Positions 1-9,152 of a stretch of 64,000 nucleotides of DNA are shown here, one piece after another. Each line of letters opens with the position of its first letter. Within the stretch, counting starts at the first letter, position 1. Made by a program: the position numbers and the translations under genes. The notes under the pieces were generated by a model. That model was not told the DNA's origin. It was given only the letters and a program-made list of their open reading frames with translations, and made no database searches. The stretch spans positions 2,805,075-2,869,074 of the forward strand of contig NZ_SIHJ01000001.1 of assembly GCF_007859765.1 (NCBI RefSeq), given 5' to 3'. The DNA is from Posidoniimonas corsicana. GTDB lineage: Bacteria > Planctomycetota > Planctomycetia > Pirellulales > Lacipirellulaceae.

Positions 1-1259
1 ATCAGCTCGCGGAGCCGGCGGCGGTAGCGGTCGTCGAGCTCCGCCAGCCGCTCCGCCACGCGGCGGTTGTGCTCGCCCGACTCGAACCGCGTCTGGCGGA
101 AGCCGCTGCTCTGCAAGAAGCCGCTGAGGGAGTAGTAGTCGGCCATCGAGATGGCATCGAACTTGTGGTCGTGGCAGCGGGCGCAGGACACGGTCATCGC
201 CAGCATCGACTTGCTCAGCACGTCAATCATGTTGTCGAAGCGGTCGGTCTCGTCCTTGCGCGTGTCGACCGGCGAGTGGACCCACTCGCCCAGGTGCCAG
301 AAACCGGTCCCAAGCAGCGACTCGTTGAACCCGCGTTCGGGGTTGAGTCGCGGCTCGTCGATCAGGTCGCCGGCGATGTGCTCACGCAGGAATTGGTCGT
401 ACGGCACGTCGGCGTTCAACGCGCGGATCACATAGTCCCGGTACTGGTAGGCGTTCAGGGCGTCGAAGTCGTACTCGTGCCCGCGCGACTCGGCGTAGCG
501 CACCAGGTCGAGCCAGTGCCGGCCCCACCGCTCGCCGAACCGCTCGGACGCGAGCAGCCGGTCGACCACCGTCGCCACCGCGTCCGGCGACTCGTCATCA
601 AGAAACGCCTGCACCTCGTCGGACGAGGGCGGCAGCCCGATCAGGTCGAAGTACAGCCGGCGGAGCAGGGCGGTGCGGCTCTTCGGCGGGGCGGGGCGGA
701 GCGAACTGGCCTCGAGCTTCGCGAGCACGAACTGATCGATCGGGTCGGCTGGCCACTGCGGGTCGGCCACGGCCGGCGGTGTGGGCGCCTCGACCGGTTG
801 CCACGCCCAGTGGGCCTCGCGGCGGGCGGGCAGGTCGAACGCCTTCTCGTCGCTGTTGAGCTGGGGCAGCGGCTCCTCGGGCCAGGGGGCGCCCATCGCC
901 ACCCAACGGGCGAGCGTCTGGATGTCCTGGTCGGGCAGCTTGCCCGTGGGCGGCATCTGGTAAGACTCGTAGCGAACCGCCTCGAGTAGCAGGCTGGCGT
1001 CGGGCTCGCCCGGCACGATGGCCGGCCCGGAGTCGCCGCCCGTGATGAGCATGTCGCGGTGGTCCAGCCGCACGCCGCCCTTGGTCTTGCCCGTCTTAGC
1101 GCTGTGGCACGCGTAGCAGTGCTCGGCCAGCAGCGGGCGGACTTTGGTCTCGAAGAACTCCAGCTGCTCGCCGGAGAAACCTCCGCCGGCAGTTGCTGCG
1201 CGGGATCCGGAACCTGCTACAAGGATCGCGACGAGTAGCCAAGAAAAGCGAAGCTGCAC
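1..1259 (-). CDS. DUF1549/DUF1553 planctomycete cytochrome protein, 3' end outside window
   Basis: Continuous minus-strand reading frame that runs off the window edge, so the C terminus (rest of PSCyt2 and the PSD1/DUF1553 region) is missing. It reads as an exported protein with a hydrophobic leader (LLVAILVAG). A PSCyt1 domain with a haem c motif CYACH lies at about residues 50-130, followed by PSCyt2/DUF1549 with a second CxxCH (CARCH). The start is GTG at 1259 with GGAG about 10 nt upstream; an in-frame GTG at 1268 is an alternative. These proteins are a planctomycete hallmark and are usually encoded beside DUF1501 proteins, but the partner is not visible here. Family assignment is firm. 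The precise redox or sulfatase-associated role is unknown. Confidence 0.85.
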   Translation of the reverse strand, partial: MQLRFSWLLVAILVAGSGSRAATAGGGFSGEQLEFFETKVRPLLAEHCYACHSAKTGKTKGGVRLDHRDMLITGGDSGPAIVPGEPDASLLLEAVRYESYQMPPTGKLPDQDIQTLARWVAMGAPWPEEPLPQLNSDEKAFDLPARREAHWAWQPVEAPTPPAVADPQWPADPIDQFVLAKLEASSLRPAPPKSRTALLRRLYFDLIGLPPSSDEVQAFLDDESPDAVATVVDRLLASERFGERWGRHWLDLVRYAESRGHEYDFDALNAYQYRDYVIRALNADVPYDQFLREHIAGDLIDEPRLNPERGFNESLLGTGFWHLGEWVHSPVDTRKDETDRFDNMIDVLSKSMLAMTVSCARCHDHKFDAISMADYYSLSGFLQSSGFRQTRFESGEHNRRVAERLAELDDRYRRRLREL

Positions 1260-1478
1260 GCGGCACACTCCGTTGCGTGGGTGAAGGCGGGCCGCAGTTT
1301 GTCCGCGAGGACTCAGGCAGACAACTGCGTACGGACTGGGGCAGGCAGATCCGGCGTGATTATAACCGACCCAGCGATCGGCAAACAAACTCGCCGTATC
1401 GGTGCGCAGGCCAATTGCCAGCGATCTAAAGAATTGGCAGAAATCGCGCAACTCGGCCGCCCGCAAGCGCGCGCTGCG

Positions 1479-2765
1479 TTACGCGACGCCCTGTCCGCAC
1501 AGCTCGATCGGGACGCTGCGCGGCTTCGTCTGCGGCCGCACGGCCCAGCCCGCCGACGCGGCCGCGGACGCCCAGGCCAACCCGACGAACAGCCAGATCG
1601 AGGGCCCGTAGCCGCCGGTCAAGTCGTACGTGACGCCCATGATGAACGGGCCTGCGCTGCACGCGGCGACCGTGGCGGTCCAGACCGAGCTGCGGATCGA
1701 TCCGAGGTGCCTGCGACCAAAGTACCGGGGCCACAGCGTGTTGCCGGTAACGGCCATCAGCCCCTGCCCAGCGCCCAGCAGCGCGGCGCCAACCTGGGTC
1801 ATCAACAGCGTGTGGGCGGTCCCCAGCACCAGCACGCCGGCCCCCAGGCTGGCCATCGCCACGGCCATCAGCCCGCGGAGCGGCAAGTAGTCGGCCAGCA
1901 GCCCGCCCTTGATCTGCAGCAGCGCCATCGCGACCGCCACCGTGGGGAAGATCGCGGCGGCCTGCGCGGCGGTGAAGCCCTGCAGCTCGAACAGCCGCAC
2001 CAGGTTGAAGAACACGGCGGTGGCGATCAGCCCCGACATCGCGGCGCAGTTCATCGCGATCCAGTACGCCGGCGTGCGCATCGCCGCCCGCAGGTCGAGC
2101 GAAGGCCCTAGGGCCGCCACCTCGTGGTCGGTGTCGGCGTCCTGCACCACCGGGCTGTTGCGGTAGAGCAGGCCCAGCAGCGGCAGCAGCGTCACCCACG
2201 TGAACAGGCCGATCGCCAGGTACGCGTAGCGCCAGCCGAGCCGCTCGATGAGCTCGAAGTACGCCAGCGGCAGCACCGCGATCGCCGCCGACATGCCGAC
2301 GCCGGCCAGCCCGGACGCGAGGCCCAGCCGGCGGACGAACCACGTGCCGAGCGTGTTGCTGGCCGCGAGCGACAGCCCGCCCTGCCCGAACGCGCGGAGC
2401 ATGAAGAACGCGATCGTCAGCCCCACCGGTCCGTGGACCTGTGAGATGACCACGCACGACAACCCAACCAACGCCACCAGCGAGAGCGACACCCGCCGCA
2501 GGCCGTGCTGGTCCATCCGCCTGCCAATCGCCATCAGCGGCACGGCAGCCAGCAGGCTGGCGATCATGTACGCGCCGGTCAGCAGGCTGTCGCTCAGCCC
2601 CAGCTCCTGGCGGATCGGCTCGTTGAACAACGACACGCCGAACGTCTGGCCCGGGCTGGTGCCGATCTGCATCAGCATCGCCAGCGGCAGCATGACCCAG
2701 GCGTAGCGGGGGTCGGCTTCGGGTTGCGGCGCAGGGCCGACTTTCTGACCGGCGGGTTGGGCCAT
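1479..2765 (-). CDS. MFS transporter
   Basis: A 428-residue integral membrane protein with about twelve hydrophobic segments, split by a hydrophilic loop around residues 200-225. After the first helices it carries the MFS loop 2-3 signature (GRRMDQHGLRR). The N terminus is a short Pro/Gln-rich cytoplasmic tail before the first helix (WVMLPLAMLMQIG). This architecture fits the MFS_1 family, in the monocarboxylate/oxalate-formate-like branch that moves small organic acids or similar solutes by secondary transport. The substrate cannot be read from the sequence. Neighbours are unrelated and it is probably monocistronic. The start ATG at 2765 lies in a GC-rich stretch with no clear Shine-Dalgarno sequence. 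Confidence 0.85.
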   Translation of the reverse strand: MAQPAGQKVGPAPQPEADPRYAWVMLPLAMLMQIGTSPGQTFGVSLFNEPIRQELGLSDSLLTGAYMIASLLAAVPLMAIGRRMDQHGLRRVSLSLVALVGLSCVVISQVHGPVGLTIAFFMLRAFGQGGLSLAASNTLGTWFVRRLGLASGLAGVGMSAAIAVLPLAYFELIERLGWRYAYLAIGLFTWVTLLPLLGLLYRNSPVVQDADTDHEVAALGPSLDLRAAMRTPAYWIAMNCAAMSGLIATAVFFNLVRLFELQGFTAAQAAAIFPTVAVAMALLQIKGGLLADYLPLRGLMAVAMASLGAGVLVLGTAHTLLMTQVGAALLGAGQGLMAVTGNTLWPRYFGRRHLGSIRSSVWTATVAACSAGPFIMGVTYDLTGGYGPSIWLFVGLAWASAAASAGWAVRPQTKPRSVPIELCGQGVA

Positions 2766-2973
2766 AACGCGGGGGAGGGCAGGGGGGGTGGGGGAGGGCC
2801 GCGGCGGTCGCGGGCGACCCGCCGGCGGGGGCGGGGTCGCTCGCGTATTGTCTCGCGCCGGGGTCGGCCTGTCACCGCCAACTGGCTACAGGGTTCCGCA
2901 GCGGCGGCGTTCGGACGCCCGACGCGGACGCCAAGCAGTAAGGACCGTGCGCCCCGTCCGCGGGTTCGCCGTG

Positions 2974-3939
2974 CTAGACGTGATCGTCCTGCAGCTCGTG
3001 GGCCCGCTGCGCAAGCAGCTTCTTGCGGTACTTGGCCTGGACGATGTCGATCGCCAGCAGCACCGCCAGCGTGAAGTAGAAGGTGGACTTCGCCATCGGC
3101 TCCACGTGGTAGGAGAACAGCGTCAGGTGGGCCAGATGACCGCCCTCGCCCAGCAGCATCACGCCGACGATGAACAGCACAAACAGGCCGAGCACCTCGT
3201 ACATGCGGTTCTTCTTGAGGAACTCCGAGACGGTGTCCGCCAGGTAGATCATCAGCACGCCCGACGCGACCACGGCCACGGCCATCAGCCAGAACGCGGG
3301 CCCGCGGCTGAAGTGGCTGGTGAGCGCCATCGCCGACAGGATGGAGTCGAAGGAGAACACCAGGTTCATGATGACGATCATGGTCACCACCATGCCGACC
3401 GGCTTGGTGGGCTGGCCCTCGGCGCCGTGCTCGATGTGCTCCACCGCCAGCAGGTGCAGCACCTCCTTGACCGCGGTGTAGAGGATGAACGCGCCGCCGA
3501 ACAGCGTGATCAGGCTGTGCAGCGTGAAGTCGCCAAAGAAGATGTAGGACGAACCGCCCGGTCGGTCGCCGCCGTGCTCGTCGTGGGCCGCCTTGCCGGC
3601 GGAGGTCACCGGGCCCTCGGCGCCAACGGGCGAGAGCGGCTCGGGCGCGGGCGCCGGGTCCGACTCGGCCGCCATCTCGCTGGCGAACGGGTTTGGGATT
3701 GCCAGCTTGAAGAGCGGCTCCTTGACCTTGTCGATCAGCAGCATGATCACCAGCAGCAGCACGATCCGCAGCCCGATCGCCAACACGATCCCCACCCGCC
3801 GCACCCACGACTGCTGGTCCTCCGGCGCCCGCTTCGACTCGATCGAGATGTACAGCAGGTTGTCGAACCCCAGCACCGCCTGCAGCAGCACCAGCATCAC
3901 CAGGGTTGTGAGGCCTTGGATGGAGAAGAATTCTTGCAT
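2974..3939 (-). CDS. TerC family integral membrane protein
   Basis: A 321-residue membrane protein of the TerC/Alx family, associated with tellurium resistance and with Mn/metal export into or across the cytoplasmic membrane. The first helix carries the family-type LGFDNLLYISI with acidic Asp/Asn in the membrane. A second conserved segment, VFSFDSILSAMALT, lies near residue 190, giving the paired intramembrane Asp residues typical of the family. About seven to nine hydrophobic segments are visible. Between helices 3 and 4 there is a long acidic, Pro/Ala-rich and His-containing loop (about residues 85-135) that short TerC proteins lack; it could be a metal-sensing or simply disordered insert. 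The start ATG at 3939 lies directly before the first helix. Confidence 0.88.
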   Translation of the reverse strand: MQEFFSIQGLTTLVMLVLLQAVLGFDNLLYISIESKRAPEDQQSWVRRVGIVLAIGLRIVLLLVIMLLIDKVKEPLFKLAIPNPFASEMAAESDPAPAPEPLSPVGAEGPVTSAGKAAHDEHGGDRPGGSSYIFFGDFTLHSLITLFGGAFILYTAVKEVLHLLAVEHIEHGAEGQPTKPVGMVVTMIVIMNLVFSFDSILSAMALTSHFSRGPAFWLMAVAVVASGVLMIYLADTVSEFLKKNRMYEVLGLFVLFIVGVMLLGEGGHLAHLTLFSYHVEPMAKSTFYFTLAVLLAIDIVQAKYRKKLLAQRAHELQDDHV

Positions 3940-4080
3940 CGGACGTCTTGCGGGGTCGCAGAACTCGGGAATACTACGGACTTCAAGAGGTTAACGAATG
4001 CCGGCCGAGCTGGCGAGCCGAGCCTCGCCCCGCGCGACCGAGCAACGGCCCGCCCGCCGCCTACTCATCTCGGAGCACGC

Positions 4081-4674
4081 ATGGAAATCTCGATCGCCGA
4101 TCTGTGGCTGCCAATCCTGCTGTCGGGCGTCGCGACGCACATCGCCAGCACGATCGCGTGGACGGTGCTGCCGCACCACAAGCCGGAGTTCAAGAGCCTG
4201 GGCGAGACCGAGGACAAGCTCCTCGCGTTGCTCCAGGCAGACCAGGTGGCGCCGGGGCAGTACCCGGCGCCCTACTGCGCGGACATGAAGGAGGCCGCCG
4301 AGCCGGCGTTCCAGGAGAAGCAGAAACGCTGCAGCCTGTTCCTGACCGTGTACGAGCGGCCGCTCAACATGCCGGCGGCGATCGGCAAGACGCTCGCGTT
4401 CTTCCTGGTGGCCGCAACGGTCATTGGCTACCTGGCTTCGATTGGCCTGCCACGCGGAGCGGGCTTCGTTCACGTCTTCCGGTTTGTCGCGACCGCCGGG
4501 CTGCTGACGCACTGCTTCGCGAAGTTCCCCAGCGTCTTCTGGTTCCCCCAGAAGGTGGCGATGTCGCTGCTGGACGGCGTCGTGTACGCCGTCCTCACGG
4601 GCCTGGTCTTCGCCGGGCTGTGGCCCGCGGCCGGGCAGGCCGCCGCGCTAGCGCGGGCGTGGCTTGGCGCATAG
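4081..4674 (+). CDS. hypothetical membrane protein
   Basis: A 197-residue protein with hydrophobic segments near residues 5-25, 100-120, 130-150 and 160-190, so four membrane spans are likely. A soluble loop of about 70 residues after the first span contains two Cys and many charged residues. The start ATG at 4081 is chosen because GGAG lies just upstream; the open frame extends further upstream only as GC-rich noncoding readthrough. The layout resembles small uncharacterised membrane proteins of planctomycetes and acidobacteria, but I recognise no named family. It is divergent from TerC at 3939 (141 bp between), and the two may share a promoter region. No function is proposed. Confidence 0.75.
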   Translation: MEISIADLWLPILLSGVATHIASTIAWTVLPHHKPEFKSLGETEDKLLALLQADQVAPGQYPAPYCADMKEAAEPAFQEKQKRCSLFLTVYERPLNMPAAIGKTLAFFLVAATVIGYLASIGLPRGAGFVHVFRFVATAGLLTHCFAKFPSVFWFPQKVAMSLLDGVVYAVLTGLVFAGLWPAAGQAAALARAWLGA

Positions 4675-4677
4675 AAA

Positions 4678-4721
4678 AAGCCGGCCGCCTGGGTTCGCAT
4701 CCGTGCGCAGGCGGCCGGCTT
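4678..4721 (-). terminator. rho-independent terminator of the Cys-rich lipoprotein gene
   Basis: A perfect 14-bp inverted repeat (4678-4691 and 4708-4721) with a 16-nt loop. On the minus strand the stem is followed by a run of five T. On the plus strand no T run follows, so it primarily terminates the minus-strand gene ending at 4759. It also lies directly behind the plus-strand gene ending at 4674 and may act on both. Confidence 0.85.
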
Positions 4722-4758
4722 GGGCGTGCGTCCCTGCACGCCGTTTCTCGCTGTCCGA

Positions 4759-5325
4759 CTAGTACGGGCAGTTCGGGCTGTAGGCGCCCGGGCCGATGCT
4801 AGGCGGGTTGGCCATCAGGAAGTCCCGCGGGCCACGCGTGGTGTAGTACGGGTAGGCGACCTGGGCGGCGGCCGGTCCCGGATTGAAGTTGTAGGACGCG
4901 TCGGTCTGGGCGCAGTCCAGCACGCCGCTGACCGCCTTGTTGATCAGCCCGTTGCCGTTGCAGCAGCCGCAGCCGCCACAACCGCCGTTGCAGCCGCGTC
5001 CGCCGCGGCACGCGCCGCAACCACCGGCCGAGCAGCCGCCGGCGCCGCACTCCGAGCCGCAGCAGTCGCCGCAGCCCATGCCGCAGGAACCGCCGCACTC
5101 GTACCCGCACCGCTGGAACAGGCCGGTCTCGGGCACCTGGACGGTGCTGGCCAGTCCGGGCGACTGGACCGGGCCGGAGCGGAAGATCGTCGGACGCGGC
5201 GCGCGTTGCGACTGGGTGATGTGCGACGGCATGGCCTGGTTCTGCTGGCCCAGGCCGCCGATGGACTGGCAGCCGACGCTCGGGATCAAGAGCGCAGCCG
5301 CCACCAAGGCGTACAGAGTCTTCAT
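4759..5325 (-). CDS. Gly/Cys-rich secreted lipoprotein-like protein
   Basis: A 188-residue exported protein. The N terminus MKTLYALVAAALLIPSVGC is a signal peptide ending in a Cys that could be a lipoprotein cleavage site, although the -3 residue is not ideal. The middle (about residues 70-120) is a dense run of Gly-Cys and Gly-Gly-Cys motifs with some twenty cysteines. The C-terminal third is Pro/Tyr-rich and has few Cys. The ATG at 5325 is preceded by a strong AGGGGGG; an upstream in-frame extension lacks a signal peptide and is rejected. Such proteins may cross-link in the envelope through disulfides. That is an inference from composition and from the known Cys-rich planctomycete wall, not from a recognised domain. 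Confidence 0.75.
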   Translation of the reverse strand: MKTLYALVAAALLIPSVGCQSIGGLGQQNQAMPSHITQSQRAPRPTIFRSGPVQSPGLASTVQVPETGLFQRCGYECGGSCGMGCGDCCGSECGAGGCSAGGCGACRGGRGCNGGCGGCGCCNGNGLINKAVSGVLDCAQTDASYNFNPGPAAAQVAYPYYTTRGPRDFLMANPPSIGPGAYSPNCPY

Positions 5326-5501
5326 GGTTTTCCCCCCTATGGAACCACCGCTGAACTGATTTCGCTGCCCGCACGCGCAATGAGCGCGCCGGACCGCGGC
5401 GGGTATCTGTGGTTGGAGTATCGGCGGTACAATCGGAGGAATTGAACCTTTCGGCACATCCCGTGCGACCCGCCGAGCAGCGGGCGCCGCGTCGCGAACC
5501 T

Positions 5502-6032
5502 ATGGTCGACCGCCCCCGCCTCAAGACGCCGTTCGACACGCCGCCCCGCGCGGCCGCTCCACCGCCCGACGAGGCGGCCGCCGGCCCGCCGTCCGCACCG
5601 CCTGCGCCGCTCAGCCCGCTGCAGTTCCGCCTGAGCGCCGTGTTCTCGGCGTTGTTCGTCGTGTCGGTCGCGACCGCCGGCTACACCATCATGCGGCGGT
5701 ACGGGCAGGCCCAGACGCTGTCGTTCGTGCTAGCACTGCTGCTGGCGGTGCTGCTGCTCGCGCTCGGACTGCTGGCGGCGTACCTGTACCGGCGCCGCGG
5801 CGGGCGGGCGCCGGCCTTCACCACGCGGGGGTTCTTCGCGCTGACGTTCCTGCTGGCCGCCGCTGCGGCCGGCTACGGCGGCATGGCCAAGCAGGGGGAG
5901 AGCCACGCGTTCTACGTCACGATGACGCTGATGACGCCGCTGGTGGTGCTGGTCGCCGCCGCCGCCGCCCGGCAGCTCGCCAAGCGGCGACGCCGACCCC
6001 CGCCGACCGACGCCAGCCCCTTCGACAGCTAG
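5502..6032 (+). CDS. hypothetical membrane protein with Pro/Ala-rich N terminus
   Basis: A 176-residue protein. The first 35 residues are a Pro/Ala-rich, probably cytoplasmic disordered tail. Four hydrophobic segments follow (about 42-60, 70-92, 105-122 and 132-150), with Arg-rich loops (YRRRGGR and the basic tail KRRRRP) suggesting a cytoplasmic C terminus. ATG 5502 is preferred; a GTG at 5409 in the same frame would add 31 residues and cannot be excluded, and a GGAGGAA lies near 5436-5442. No family is recognised. It precedes the ABC exporter gene by 130 bp on the same strand and may be cotranscribed with it. Confidence 0.65.
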   Translation: MVDRPRLKTPFDTPPRAAAPPPDEAAAGPPSAPPAPLSPLQFRLSAVFSALFVVSVATAGYTIMRRYGQAQTLSFVLALLLAVLLLALGLLAAYLYRRRGGRAPAFTTRGFFALTFLLAAAAAGYGGMAKQGESHAFYVTMTLMTPLVVLVAAAAARQLAKRRRRPPPTDASPFDS

Positions 6033-6162
6033 CAGCCGCCGCCGCGACGGGCGGGCGGTCGATCTTCCTCCGCGGGGGGGCATCTGTTAGAACGCCCCGG
6101 CTCAATTTCGCGCCGAGGCTTCCCCCAAGCACGCCCGCTGGACCCGCACCAAGTAAGCTAGC

Positions 6163-8157
6163 ATGAGTAACTTCTCCCGAGCGCTCCGGATCGCGCTCCG
6201 TCTGCGGGTGAATGTCGCGGCCTGTATCGCCACCAGCCTGATGGTGGCCGCGTTGTGGGCGCTGAACCTGGCCGCCGTCTGGCCGATTGTCGACGCGGTG
6301 ATGCAGAACATGTCGGTCCCGCAGTGGATCGACGCGCAGGTCGCAGAGATCAACCAGGAGATCAACGCCCACGAGGTTGAACTCCAGAACCTCGAGAGCC
6401 AGGCCGCTGCGGCGGCGCCCGAGGAGCAGGAGTCGCTGAACTGGCGGCTCGCCCAGGCCGACGAACGCCTGGCCACCGACCACGCGCGGCTGGCCCGCGT
6501 CGAGTGGGTCCGCCCCTACGCCGAGATGCTGCCCGACACACCGTTTGAGACCCTCGGCGTGGTGTGCGCGGCGGTGCTGGTCGGCACGCTGGTCAAGAAC
6601 TTCTTCCGCGTGCTGAACATCGTGCTGGTGGTGCGGCTGGGCGCCCGGTCGGCGCTGGAGCTCCGCAACGAGTTCTACCGCCGGGTGCTGCGGCTCGACA
6701 TGGCCGACTTCAGCGACAGCGGCCGCGGCGACCTGATGACCCGCTGCACGTCGGACCTCGAGGCGTTGCAGATCGGCATCCAGTCGGTCTTCGGCGAGGC
6801 GCTCCGCGAGCCGCTCAAGATGATCGCGTGCTTCATCGGCGCCGCGTTCATCAGCTGGCGGCTGCTGCTGCTGACGATCATCGTCGTGCCGATCGCCGGG
6901 GTGGCGATCAGCTGGCTCTCCAAGGCGCTCAAGCGGGCCAACCGCCGCGCGATGGAGGATCTGTCCAGCATCTACGAGACCCTCACCGAGACCCTCGGCT
7001 CGATCCGCGTCATCAAGGCGTTCACCAACGAGCCCGCCGAGCGGGCGCGGTTCGGCGCGTCGGCCCGCACCTTCTACGGGCGGCAGATGAAGATCGCGTG
7101 GTACGGCTCGCTGGTGAGCCCCGTGACCGAGAACCTGGGCGTGGCGATGGTGGTGCTGGCCGCGATGTCCGGCGGCTACCTGGTGCTCAACGAGCAGACC
7201 AGCCTGCTGGGACTTCCGATCAGCGACGCGCCGCTCACCCACGGGCAGATGAGCATGTTCTTCGCGATGCTCATCGGCATGAGCGACCCGGCGCGGCGGC
7301 TGTCCAATGTGTTCAACTCCATCCAGCGCGCCAGCGCGTCGGCCGACCGGATCTACCAGGTGCTGGACCGCGAGCCGCGGATTCTCGACCCGCCCAACCC
7401 GCAGCCGCTGAAGTCGCCGGTTGGGGTGATCGACTTCCAGGACGTGTGCTTCCGGTACGACCCGGCCAAGCCGGTGCTGACCAACGTGAATCTTACCGTG
7501 CGCCGCGGCGAGACCATCGCCATCGTCGGCCCAAACGGCTGCGGCAAGAGCACGCTGCTGAACCTGCTGCCCCGCTTCTACGATGTCGACGCCGGGTCGA
7601 TCTCCCTCGACGGGGTCGACCTGCGGGACGTGCGGATCCGCGAGCTCCGCAAGCGGATTGGCATCGTGTCGCAGCAGGCGGTGGTGTTCAATGACACCGT
7701 CGCGGCCAACATCAGCTACGGCGCCCCGTCCGCGACTCAGGAGCAGATCGAGGAGGCCGCCCGCCAGGCCTACGCCCACGGCTTCATCACCAACAAGCTG
7801 GCCCACGGCTACGACACCGTCATCGGCCCCGGCGGCAACCGGCTGTCGGGCGGGCAGCGGCAGCGGATCACCCTCGCCCGGGCGATCCTCCGCAACCCGG
7901 AGATCATGATCCTCGACGAGGCCACCAGCCAGATCGACGTCGAGAGCGAACGGCTGATCCACCAGGCGCTGGACAAGTTCATCCGCACCCGCACCACGTT
8001 CCTCATCACGCACCGCCCCAGCACGCTGACGCTGGCCGACCGCGTGGTGGTGATGGACCGCGGCCGCATCGACGACATCGGCACGCCCGACGAGCTGCTC
8101 TCCCGCAACGAACTCTTCCGCAGCTTCTGCCACGTGAGCTACCGCGAGAGCGCCTGA
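6163..8157 (+). CDS. ABC exporter, fused permease and ATPase (MsbA/lipid-exporter type)
   Basis: A 664-residue half-transporter that would work as a homodimer in the inner membrane, exporting lipids or hydrophobic compounds. The N-terminal ABC_membrane domain spans about residues 15-390. The nucleotide-binding domain follows, with Walker A GPNGCGKS (456-463), signature LSGGQRQRITLARA, Walker B IMILDEAT and the H-loop ITHRPST. Unusually, the first external loop (about residues 50-115) is a long Glu/Gln-rich predicted coiled coil, absent from textbook MsbA. The next gene begins 7 bp after the stop and is probably cotranscribed. The substrate is not determinable. Confidence 0.9.
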   Translation: MSNFSRALRIALRLRVNVAACIATSLMVAALWALNLAAVWPIVDAVMQNMSVPQWIDAQVAEINQEINAHEVELQNLESQAAAAAPEEQESLNWRLAQADERLATDHARLARVEWVRPYAEMLPDTPFETLGVVCAAVLVGTLVKNFFRVLNIVLVVRLGARSALELRNEFYRRVLRLDMADFSDSGRGDLMTRCTSDLEALQIGIQSVFGEALREPLKMIACFIGAAFISWRLLLLTIIVVPIAGVAISWLSKALKRANRRAMEDLSSIYETLTETLGSIRVIKAFTNEPAERARFGASARTFYGRQMKIAWYGSLVSPVTENLGVAMVVLAAMSGGYLVLNEQTSLLGLPISDAPLTHGQMSMFFAMLIGMSDPARRLSNVFNSIQRASASADRIYQVLDREPRILDPPNPQPLKSPVGVIDFQDVCFRYDPAKPVLTNVNLTVRRGETIAIVGPNGCGKSTLLNLLPRFYDVDAGSISLDGVDLRDVRIRELRKRIGIVSQQAVVFNDTVAANISYGAPSATQEQIEEAARQAYAHGFITNKLAHGYDTVIGPGGNRLSGGQRQRITLARAILRNPEIMILDEATSQIDVESERLIHQALDKFIRTRTTFLITHRPSTLTLADRVVVMDRGRIDDIGTPDELLSRNELFRSFCHVSYRESA

Positions 8158-8164
8158 CCGAAGC

Positions 8165-9136
8165 ATGGCCCGCCGGGTGCTCACCGACGCCGCGAACGGA
8201 CTGGCGCGCGTTGTTGCGTTGGCGGGGCTGTTCTCGATCCTGCTGACCGCCTGCGGCCAGCTCCTGGGCCGGCTCTGGTGGCCACTTGAGCTCCCCTGCC
8301 ACTTCACGGCCTACTACGCAGCGGCGTTGCTGATCGCGACTCCGCTGTTTCTCCTGCCGGGCCCGCACCGCCGCCGGCGGCTTGGCGTCGCAGCGGCCGT
8401 GGCGTTGGTGCTCAACGTGTGGCTGCTGTCGCCCTATCTGCTGCCGGCCGGCGTTCCCTCGAGGGACCAACTCACGGTGCGGGTGATGACGCTCAACGTG
8501 CTGACCAGCAACCAGCGGCACGATGACGTGCTGCGGCTGGTCGAGCAGGTAGACCCGGACGTGCTGGCGCTCATCGAGGTCGACCGTAGCTGGATGGCGG
8601 ACCTGGCGCCGCTGTTCGCCAAGTTCCCGACCGCCAAGACCCTGCCGCGCAGCGACAACTTCGGCGTGGCGCTGTTCAGCAAACTGCCGACCGAGAGCCT
8701 GGAAGTGATCGAGCTCGCCAACTCGGAAGTCCCGTCGATCCGCGCGACGCTGTTGTTCGAGGGGCAGCCCATCACGGTGCTGGCGACGCACCCGCTGCCT
8801 CCGATCGGCGCCGAGAACGCCCGGCTTCGCAACGATCACCTTGCGGCGATCGCCGAATGGTCGCTCAGTACGCCGGGCGAGCAGGTGGTGGTGGGCGACT
8901 TAAACGTTACGCCGTGGTCGCCCTACTTCCGTTCGCTCTTGAACGCCAGCCGATTGAACGACAGCGCAACCGGCCGTTGGCTGCGCACGACTTGGCGGGT
9001 AGGGCGCAACCTGATCGGTATCCCTATCGACCACGCCCTCCATACAGATGGCCTGAAAGTGGTAGATCGGCAGATCGGTCCGGACGTGGGCTCTGATCAC
9101 CGCGCCGTGATCGTGGAGTTTGTCTCCCAGAAGTGA
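8165..9136 (+). CDS. membrane-anchored endonuclease/exonuclease/phosphatase family protein
   Basis: A 323-residue protein with three hydrophobic N-terminal segments (about residues 1-100) followed by an EEP-fold domain. Visible EEP motifs are TLNVLTSNQ (Asn metal site), LALIEVDR (Glu metal site), GDLNVTPWS (Asp/Asn) and the terminal SDHRAVIVE (Asp/His). This is the YafD-like arrangement, in which a Mg-dependent phosphodiesterase or nuclease domain probably faces the periplasm. The start lies 7 bp after the ABC exporter stop, so the two are likely an operon; the phosphohydrolase might act on a lipid or nucleotide related to the exported substrate (inference). Confidence 0.85.
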   Translation: MARRVLTDAANGLARVVALAGLFSILLTACGQLLGRLWWPLELPCHFTAYYAAALLIATPLFLLPGPHRRRRLGVAAAVALVLNVWLLSPYLLPAGVPSRDQLTVRVMTLNVLTSNQRHDDVLRLVEQVDPDVLALIEVDRSWMADLAPLFAKFPTAKTLPRSDNFGVALFSKLPTESLEVIELANSEVPSIRATLLFEGQPITVLATHPLPPIGAENARLRNDHLAAIAEWSLSTPGEQVVVGDLNVTPWSPYFRSLLNASRLNDSATGRWLRTTWRVGRNLIGIPIDHALHTDGLKVVDRQIGPDVGSDHRAVIVEFVSQK

Positions 9137-9152
9137 CGTGAGCACTGCTGCA

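Noticed and set aside
2788-4080. Upstream 430-codon extension of the gene at 4081
   Set aside because: His/Gln/Arg-rich readthrough opposite terC; the ATG at 4081 has a GGAG and starts a normal membrane protein.
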